The notes beneath the pieces are model-generated. The model saw only the letters and a list, made by a program, of their open reading frames with translations. It did no database searches and had not been told where the DNA came from. A stretch of DNA of 24,888 bases from Thermoplasmatota archaeon (GTDB taxonomy: Archaea > Thermoplasmatota > E2 > DHVEG-1), in NCBI GenBank assembly GCA_030605515.1, contig JAUWIE010000099.1:1-24888 (forward strand), in the 5' to 3' direction. Positions 1 to 6,700 of this stretch are shown piece by piece (positions within the stretch are counted from its first letter, which is position 1; every line of letters begins with the position of its first letter). Made by a program: the position numbers and the translations under genes.

Positions 1-98
1 CTCTCTTGTTTTTGGAGAGGAGAAAATTGATAAAACCACTATTCTCACAAAGGAACAAAAGGATATTTTCAAGAAGTTAGGGTTTGAAGATAAGCTTA

Positions 99-128
99 TT
101 CAGGGCGTGTAGCCCATAACGCCCTGAA
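99..128. repeat. Perfect 9-bp hairpin inside transposase frame
   Basis: TTCAGGGCG (99-107) pairs exactly with CGCCCTGAA (120-128) across a 12-base loop. The two in-frame stops of the transposase (110-112 and 125-127) lie in the loop and right arm. Confidence 0.7.
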
Positions 129-142
129 AGTCAGGTTATAAA

Positions 143-165
143 CTGACAGAAGACCTTTCTGTCAG
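143..165. repeat. Perfect 9-bp hairpin with 5-base loop
   Basis: CTGACAGAA (143-151) and TTCTGTCAG (157-165) form a perfect stem with a five-base loop, 15 bases after the previous hairpin and inside what reads as transposase coding sequence (LTEDLSVS). Confidence 0.7.
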
Positions 166-1400
166 CAGATGCCATCAATGGATAAACAACAACCCATACC
201 TTCTCAAAGAATTGCAATTGGATCCTTTTGGGAAAGATGCACCTTACCGCTGTCTTGAAAAAATAGGAACAAACAGACATAGCATCCTTCATCACATTCT
301 TCACACGCTCAAAAACAATCATGGTGTTGGATTAGACATGGTGTTCATGGATTGGACCAGTATCCATTTTGAAGCTATGCTCTCAGATCTTATCAAATAT
401 GGATACAGTCGGGATCATCGACCAGATCGACCACAAGTAACAATCGGCTTAGCACAAGATCAACGATCACAACTGCCTGTTGGACTGAGCATTCAACCAG
501 GTAACATCAATGATCAAACTCATTTCAAAAAGACCTATGAACAAATTAAAACTGGGTTGAGAACTGGGGCATGTCTTGTTTTTGATGCCGGTGCAACCGG
601 TAACCCTAATCTGGACTTACTTGTCTCCGATAACATGAAATATCTTTCCAGGATGAAATTGAATCAAAGTGATGTCAACAAGCATCTCAACATGTTCAAC
701 AAAGATGAATGGATGCGGGTTGTAACAGGTAATGAAAATGAAGAGGTGTATGGTAAGAAAGTATTATTTCCCAGTCGAACGAAATATCTGTACTTTTCCC
801 AAAATTTGTGTGATGACATATTGTTGAACCGGCGGAAACGATTGGAGCAAGAATATGATGATGCACTGGATCTGCAGAAAACAATACAATCAAAGAAAAA
901 ACCACGGAAAAAATACCGGAACAGCAATCATTTCTTGCACACTCATTTATCATATACATTTCCACTTACTGGAATGTCTCGGAAAGAGGCTATTGATCGT
1001 GCATTACGGCTTTCTATCACAGGTAAAGAAGGATTTTTTGCACTGGTATCAAACAAAGATTTCTCACTTCACGAAGCACTCAGCTTTTACCGTGAAAAAG
1101 ATAGCATAGAGAAACTGTTTAACAGCATTAAAAATGAGATACATATCCGTCCAACACGATGCTGGACACCAGAGGCAATCTATGGATCCATCCTCATTGT
1201 TTTCCTTGCTCAACTAGTGATCAGCATGCTTCGATATAAGCATGCTTCGTTACGTCGTGTTTCTACAAAATTTATCATGCAAAGCCTGAAAAATTTCGCA
1301 CTTACCATCATTGTTGGCAAGGATGGACGGAAAAACCGTGTTTTTTCCAATTTCGATTGGATTAATACCCTTATTTTCTGTGAAAAAGACCCTGGCTGAT

Positions 1401-1433
1401 ATGTTTTTCAGCCTGTTTTCAGGCAGAAAACAT
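1401..1433 (+). terminator. Strong hairpin after the transposase stop
   Basis: ATGTTTTTCAGCCTG and CAGGCAGAAAACAT pair almost completely around a TTTT loop, one base after the transposase stop codon. It could be a transcription terminator, a part of the insertion sequence end, or both. No long T tract follows it, so the terminator reading is uncertain. Confidence 0.45.
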
Positions 1434-1523
1434 GAAAAAAGATGAAGTGCGAAATGTTCCCTAATCAAAAAAAGATGGAAAGTTCAAAAATTAAGCCGAA
1501 ATGCGATATTTGGGGTGAAAAGA

Positions 1524-2066
1524 ATGAATGGATGCATTTCTGATAGTTTAGAGATATTAACAGATATGTTAGATGAAACCATTAAAAAATTTGATGCTGA
1601 CATCATTGAAATTGGAAGTATACATATTGATAATATCCAAGAAGAAATACAAAAAACCATTAATGAAAAATTACAAGAACCGATAGGACGTCTTGTAAAA
1701 AAATTAAAGGAAGACGAAAATTTAACAATTGAAGATATCAAACTCATTGAAAAATGGGTGATCGGTGACGCTGAATTTTATACAAGAATGGAGAACAATC
1801 TAATCGACTGGATAGCTGAATGCAAACGACTTTTCAATGTATTATCACATTACACTTATAAAGGTATAGAAGAAGATGAAAATAAGCTACTTGCTCTAGG
1901 TGCAATACTTACTGATTTAAAATTTACATTAAATGATGTGATTAGATATTCTGAAGCATTAAACAGAGTTGACAAGTTTAGAACTTTAACTCGTGGTGGG
2001 GCTCCAAATGCAGAAACAAAAAGATTAATTGCTGAAATAATTGAAAAAAAGGCAATATTTGATTAA
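1524..2066 (+). CDS. Unrecognised soluble helical protein
   Basis: I do not recognise this 180-residue protein. It is acidic and Lys/Glu/Ile-rich, has no signal peptide or membrane segment, contains few prolines and only two or three cysteines, and should be almost wholly alpha-helical. The middle part has aromatic and Trp residues (IEKWVIGDAEFYTRM and then a segment with DWIAECKRLF), so it is a folded helical bundle rather than a plain coiled coil. The ATG at 1524 is chosen because GGTGA (1514-1518) lies five bases upstream; a GTG at 1515 would add three residues but overlap that site. The gene stands alone between the insertion sequence and the minus-strand DUF4314-like gene, with which it converges. 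Its base composition is like the host, not like the insertion sequence. Confidence 0.75.
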   Translation: MNGCISDSLEILTDMLDETIKKFDADIIEIGSIHIDNIQEEIQKTINEKLQEPIGRLVKKLKEDENLTIEDIKLIEKWVIGDAEFYTRMENNLIDWIAECKRLFNVLSHYTYKGIEEDENKLLALGAILTDLKFTLNDVIRYSEALNRVDKFRTLTRGGAPNAETKRLIAEIIEKKAIFD

Positions 2067-2101
2067 TATTCATCTCCTTTTGCTAAATGGTACTTATGCA
2101 T

Positions 2102-2305
2102 TTATTTCTTCACTATTTTAAATTTATCAATTCCTATAAGTAAGGCCAATCTTTCACCATTGTCCCAATCAACCCAGATAATCTCTTGTTCTTCTTCAAT
2201 ATCTGTAACGGTGCCTTTATCTCCTTTCGTAAGCGCTGTCCAGGTATCATTGATATCTAATAATTCTACTCTATCGCCTATCTTAATTGATTTTTTTGTT
2301 ACCAT
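2102..2305 (-). CDS. DUF4314-like small protein
   Basis: A 67-residue protein with a single small beta-barrel-like domain. The order KIGDRVELL, then GDKGTVTDIEE, IIWVDWDNGERLALL and a final IDKFKIV follows the pattern of DUF4314 (opening GDRV, central GTV, VxWDNG, closing D.F.I). The family has no assigned biochemical role; the fold resembles SH3/KOW-type barrels, so binding of nucleic acid or protein is possible but is my inference. The ATG is preceded on the minus strand by GGTGAT at five bases. A TATAAATA-like promoter sits at the 3' end of the tRNA gene just upstream, so the gene may be transcribed separately from the tRNA or read through from it. Confidence 0.75.
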   Translation of the reverse strand: MVTKKSIKIGDRVELLDINDTWTALTKGDKGTVTDIEEEQEIIWVDWDNGERLALLIGIDKFKIVKK

Positions 2306-2343
2306 TTTTTATCACCATTTATTATCCTAAATTTATTTATAGA

Positions 2344-2415
2344 TGCGGATACCGGGATTTGAACCCGGGCGTTTGGCTTGGGAAGCCAAAATCATAACCA
2401 CTAGATTATACCCGC
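2344..2415 (-). tRNA. tRNA-Gly (anticodon CCC)
   Basis: On the minus strand the gene folds into a full cloverleaf of 72 bases. The acceptor arms GCGGGTA and TATCCGC pair with one G-T. The D arm contains TAGTGGTTAT (A box). The anticodon stem TTGGC/GCCAA holds the loop TTCCCAA, giving anticodon CCC. The T arm is CCGGG-TTCAAAT-CCCGG. The discriminator base is A and CCA is not encoded. There is no intron. Two partial copies of its 5' end occur, at 2425-2438 and 11512-11535. Confidence 0.95.
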
Positions 2416-2438
2416 AACTTACATGATTATAACCGCAA
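2404..2438 (-). repeat. Short direct repeat of the tRNA-Gly 5' end
   Basis: The bases 2404-2417, covering the 5' end of the tRNA gene, recur at 2425-2438 with 13 of 14 identical. The copy lies in the tRNA leader, 21 bases further upstream of the tRNA start. It is too short to be a second tRNA and could be a duplication left by recombination at this site. Confidence 0.6.
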
Positions 2439-2644
2439 TACATAATATTAAACTTTTTAAACATAATCAATCACCATAAAACAATCTTATTTCGATTTTA
2501 TATTTACAAAACAAATTATTTACAATTCAAATAATTCTTGTTATAAAAGAAACAGAGGTTATTGTCTTTATAACTATTATAAAAACGTTAAGATATTTAG
2601 ATAAATAAAATATTTTCCTTTATCTATAAACTATTCCATTAAGG

Positions 2645-2655
2645 TTTTATATAAA
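2645..2655 (+). promoter_or_regulatory. TATA-type promoter of the KaiC-like gene
   Basis: TTTTATATAAA, preceded by AAGG as a possible BRE, is the best archaeal promoter in the 388-base gap between the tRNA and the next gene. A start about 25 bases on falls near 2676, leaving an unusually long leader of roughly 125 bases before the ATG at 2804. Apart from this promoter, a 12-codon reading frame (2676-2714) and an inverted repeat (2731-2772), I see nothing in the gap. Confidence 0.55.
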
Positions 2656-2675
2656 GAATATGATTCATTAAAATA

Positions 2676-2714
2676 ATGCCACTTCTATTGAGGAGAACGA
2701 GTGGAATTGTATAA
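2676..2714 (+). other. Possible leaderless 12-codon upstream ORF
   Basis: An ATG placed at the predicted transcript start opens a frame of 12 codons (MPLLLRRTSGIV) ending in TAA at 2712-2714, ahead of the KaiC-like gene. Position is the only support; chance is quite possible. Confidence 0.2.
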
Positions 2715-2730
2715 CTTTGATCTGATCTAA

Positions 2731-2772
2731 AACATTTTATTAACACCGTATAAAAACAATAAATAAAATGTT
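2731..2772 (+). promoter_or_regulatory. Perfect 11-bp inverted repeat in the KaiC-like gene leader
   Basis: AACATTTTATT (2731-2741) and AATAAAATGTT (2762-2772) are exact complements separated by 20 bases. The repeat lies inside the predicted leader, about 18 bases before the Shine-Dalgarno site TAGGAGT. It may act as an mRNA hairpin or a protein-binding site. Confidence 0.4.
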
Positions 2773-2803
2773 GGATTAAAAAAAAAGAATAGGAGTAAAT
2801 AAA

Positions 2804-3661
2804 ATGGAAGATGATCAACAGACTAAACAAAACCTTGTTTTTGACATGAGTCAAATCAAAAAAGAGGTAGAAAAAAAATTACAAACTAGTGAACCAAACT
2901 CACATAAAACACAAACAACAAAAAAACATATTCAAACAGGTATCCCAGGATTTGATGACCTACTTGATCATGGAATTCCAAAAGGGTCTGCTGTCCTAGT
3001 TGCAGGTGGTGCGGGCGGTGGAAAAACAATCTTCTGTTTACAAACCCTAGCATATCATGCTTCTCATGGAGCAAAATGTTTTTACATGAGTTTTGAGGAA
3101 AGCGAAAAAAGATTAATTGAGCATATGGAAGATTTCGGTTGGGATCCTCAGAAATTAATTGAAAAAAACATGCTAAAAGTCCAAAGATTATCTCCCTTTG
3201 AAATAACACGAAGTGTAGATGCGATGCTTGCAAAAGAAAAAGGTGAACTACTAATCGATATTGACCCGGTTGTCATGCCAAAAGAATTTAACCCTGATTT
3301 TATTGTTCTTGACTCACTTACTGCTGTCGCCTCGGCTTTTAAAGGAAAAGAAGATTCATATAGAATCTACATAGAACAATTATTCAGATTTTTTGAAAAA
3401 ATAGGAAGCACAAGCTTTCTCATAACAGAGACAAAACAAATTCCAGAAATCTTTTCAACAACAGGTGTCGAGGAGTTTCTCGCTGATGGTGTTATTGTAT
3501 TTTACAATCTTGAAAGAGAAAATATCCGGGAAAACGCAATTGAAGTCTTGAAAATGCGTGGTGAAAGTCATCAAAAGAAAAAAGTAGCAATGCAGATTAC
3601 AGGCAAAGGTATAATAGTATATCCTGAACAGGAAGTTTTTGGTTTGATGAAAGATAAATAA
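2804..3661 (+). CDS. KaiC-like RecA-superfamily ATPase, single domain
   Basis: A 285-residue protein with a short charged N-terminal extension (1-40) and one KaiC/RadA-type ATPase domain. The family opener TGIPGFDDLLDHGIPKGS (45-62) is followed by Walker A GGAGGGKT (68-75), the paired glutamates of FEES (98-99) and Walker B FIVLD (166-170). KaiC itself has two such domains; this one-domain form is the common archaeal kind, usually found with sensory and motility genes. It is cytosolic and should bind and hydrolyse ATP, probably as a ring, in a regulatory role. The start ATG has TAGGAGT eight bases upstream. A large surface protein gene follows after 58 bases with its own TATA-like sequence. 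A second KaiC-like gene without Walker A closes the same cluster at 10912, so the two may work together. Confidence 0.88.
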   Translation: MEDDQQTKQNLVFDMSQIKKEVEKKLQTSEPNSHKTQTTKKHIQTGIPGFDDLLDHGIPKGSAVLVAGGAGGGKTIFCLQTLAYHASHGAKCFYMSFEESEKRLIEHMEDFGWDPQKLIEKNMLKVQRLSPFEITRSVDAMLAKEKGELLIDIDPVVMPKEFNPDFIVLDSLTAVASAFKGKEDSYRIYIEQLFRFFEKIGSTSFLITETKQIPEIFSTTGVEEFLADGVIVFYNLERENIRENAIEVLKMRGESHQKKKVAMQITGKGIIVYPEQEVFGLMKDK

Positions 3662-3679
3662 AACTCATTTAAAACATAG

Positions 3680-3686
3680 TTATATA
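3680..3686 (+). promoter_or_regulatory. TATA-like element before the surface protein gene
   Basis: TTATATA ends 33 bases before the ATG at 3720, giving a very short or nearly absent 5' leader. This agrees with the lack of a Shine-Dalgarno site before that ATG. It suggests separate transcription from the KaiC-like gene. Confidence 0.4.
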
Positions 3687-3719
3687 GTTTAAGAAATTGA
3701 TCATATAGAAACATAGAAG

Positions 3720-6700
3720 ATGGTGGGGAGAAAAATAAAGAGAATAAAATATCAATTATTTTGGAAGACTCTGCTTATTTCCTTTTTATTAATCTTTGGT
3801 TTATTACTTTTTCAATTTGAAAATTTTTCATCTGCAAATACCTTTTCAGATACAACTCAAGCTGATTTTGATGAAGGAACCTACACCAACACATCCTATA
3901 ATACTACTAGTGGATTTGTACAGTTGAATGCATCTAATACATCTGGAACATTTACTTCAAGGGCATTTAATGCCAGAGGCATAGCTCAATGGAACAATAT
4001 TTCGTGGAATTACGAGGGTGCACCTTGTTTAGGCACGGGTGCTGATGGTGTCTTAAATGTTGTTACAAGTAATACAGTAATCAATAATTATACTTATCTT
4101 ACAGGTAATGAATTAAGTGGAGAAACCAGTATAGTCGTAAATAATGGCTCTGCATTTACTAATGATAGTGAAATTTTAATTATTCAGATTCAAAATGGAA
4201 CTGGTCTGGGCAAAGCTGGTAATTATGAGTTTAGAACAATAGTTTCAGGTGGTGGAACTAATACTTTAACACTTGATTCGGGATTAGAAAACAGCTATGG
4301 GTCTGGGACTTTTAATACAGATCCTGCATCTGCTACCCAAATTGTTAGGATTCCACAATATACTGATGTTACTGTTAACTCTGGAGCAAACATTACTGCC
4401 TCTGCTTGGGATGGTTATACTGGAGGAATCGTTGTTTTTAGAGCGACTGGAACAGTTACTGTTAATGGAGCTATTGATGTAAGCGAGAAAGGATACCGAG
4501 GAGGTTATCATGGTGTAAGTAACAATAGAGATGGCGCTCAGGGAGAAAGTTGGAATGGAAAAGACACCTCTGATACAGCATATGGGTATGGTGAAAAAAA
4601 ACTCCCAAATAATGGAGGTGGCGGAGCTTACATTTGTGGCGGTGGAGGAGAATATGCTGGAGGAGCAACAGATAGTGATCCCTGGACTGGTAGCGGTGAT
4701 ACTTACGCAAGAAAAGGTGAAACATATGGCATGGCTAATTTATCAAAAATATTCTTTGGTTCTGGTGGAGGTGGTCAATGGAATGGAAATGAAGGAGGAG
4801 GATGTGGCAGCCAAACAATATCTGATGGAGGAGATGGTGGAGGAATAATTATTGCTCACGCTAAAAATATTGTTGCTGTTGCAGAAAGTTTTTTGACAAA
4901 TGGACAAACAACTTATGGATGCCAAAGAGGGAGTTACACATATGGGTCTTCCGGCGGGGGAGGTGGTTCAATATATCTAAATGCCGATAGCATACAAGCA
5001 ACAACTAATTTTTCCAAAGCAGAAGGAGGATTAGGAAACAGTGCACCGATTAGAGACGGTGGCGATGGCGGCGATGGCAGGATCAGACTAGATTATAATG
5101 AATTTACTGGGTCAACATCACCTTCAGTTAGTTATATTCGCAAACACATAAAGTTACAAGTTCGTTCTAGTGATCAAAGCGATTGTAGTGATGCCAGTTT
5201 TGGAGATTATCTTATTTACTCAACTGGAACAAATTTATCAGTTTCCAATAATACCTATTTTCAATACAGAGCAATTTTTGAAACTAATGATGTTAATGTT
5301 ACTCCTAAGTTGTATAATGTCACAATTAACTACAATCTTATCACTACATTAGATCACTACTATGTACATACTTACCACAACAACTTATCAAGAAGTTTCT
5401 TTGCAAACAATACGCAAACACAAATTAGAACAAACGGAACATTCACATCTATACCAACGATAACAATCATAGATAGCAATGGAACAATTCGTGTTAACCA
5501 GCAAAACATGTCTAACCAATCTGGAGAATACTACTATTACAACTACATCTTAAATGGATCTCAAGGCTGGTATGATGTAGTAATAAACTCTCAAACCTGG
5601 AAAAAAGTTTTTTACCAAGGAGAACTATGGCAAAACAACCATACAGATGCAGATGGAAACATATTTTCATTCAGACGGAAAATAAATGTAACAGAACCGG
5701 GTATAAGAGAAAGATGGTTCGAACCCATTGATATACAAGTCAACTTTACCTACGAGCCGAACAGCAATTCAGCACGAGTACTACAATACAATGGGACAAA
5801 TATGCTAGAAATCCCATCACAAATATATAATCTTAATCAAACGTCGGGAGCTCTTAATTCTGCGAATGTAGTTTTTTTATCGACAATCAACAAATCTGAG
5901 ACTATGAATTACTATATTGCCACATCAAAATCAAACATATCAAAAAATTACACAACAGATCTAACATATTCCAATACTTCAAACCAATATACAATAAAAA
6001 ATTCTTATTTCACCAGCATCTACAACACAAACACAGGTGGACTAATGCAAGATGTATATAATAAAATTGGAACAAATACCAGTCTTTCTGGTTTAGAACC
6101 AATAGATTACTTTCCACAGTTTGAGATAGGTTTAACATCTTATACTGCCAGAAGTGATACAAGCGTTAATGTCGATACTATTGAAGGACCAATCTTGTAC
6201 AGATTCAATATTTCCGGTCATGCAAATGATGACAGTTCTAAACCATACTCATTAAACTATAAAATTTATTCAAAAAATTCTTACATAATTTGTGAAAAGA
6301 ATCAATCCACAACAGCATCTCAAAGCTGGAAAAACTTACACTTAAGTGGATTAATCTTTGAAGATGGACTATATACAAATGTTTCATATATGGATTCTAC
6401 ATATGATATAACTATAAGAGCATTAGCATCTGGAGATAATAGTGATTCAACATCCTTAGATAGCAACATGAAATGGATTGCATTCTATGATGTCTTATTT
6501 GGAAATGCAGTAGCAGAATTATTCTTAGATAAAAGTTTTTCAACAACAAGTACCCCAAGCATGTCAATTTGCGATGAGTCAGACTACGACTACTATAGGC
6601 ATCTCATAATAGATTCAACACAAACACAGGTCTCTTCAGGGTCCTCATTTTATACAAAAACAGCAAGAATGATATACAATGGATTGCAAGAATACTCAAT

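Larger units (their letters stand above)
2..1399 (+). pseudogene. IS4/IS1634-like DDE transposase, interrupted by two in-frame stops
   Basis: The uninterrupted part (128-1399) encodes the RNase H-like catalytic domain of a cut-and-paste transposase. Counting from a TTG at 212, I see the first Asp in VFMDWTS (D47), the second in LVFDAGATGN (D125), and the C-terminal signature YREKDSIEKLFNSIK with the catalytic Glu at E300 followed by Lys seven residues on. The spacing matches the Y...IE..F...K signature of IS1634-type enzymes. The same frame also has plausible coding sequence upstream (2-109, and 128-211, where it reads KLTEDLSVSRCHQW), but it is cut by TAG at 110-112 and TGA at 125-127. No ATG with a Shine-Dalgarno site precedes the intact part, so the TTG at 212 is only the first formal start. 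The short stretch 108-142 reads sensibly in another frame (AHNALKV), so two nearby frameshifts are an alternative to nonsense mutations. The gene is probably inactive. Confidence 0.8.
1..1433 (+). mobile_element. Insertion sequence remnant, IS4/IS1634-like, left end outside window
   Basis: The segment holds a DDE transposase frame followed by a strong hairpin (1401-1433). It is visibly richer in G+C than the genes after it, as expected for an acquired element. The left end is not in the window, so the terminal inverted repeats and target duplication cannot be paired. The right boundary is uncertain; I place it provisionally at the end of the hairpin, because an unrelated gene starts about 90 bases later. 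The family call rests on the transposase. Confidence 0.75.

Noticed and set aside
2886..3233. Minus-strand frame of 115 codons opposite the KaiC-like gene
   Set aside because: It overlaps the Walker A region of a well-supported ATPase and shows no protein family pattern.
4531..4848. Plus-strand frame of 105 codons inside the Gly-rich region
   Set aside because: Glycine codons keep the other frames open; the composition (Met/Glu/Val runs) is that of an out-of-frame reading of GGA and GGT codons.
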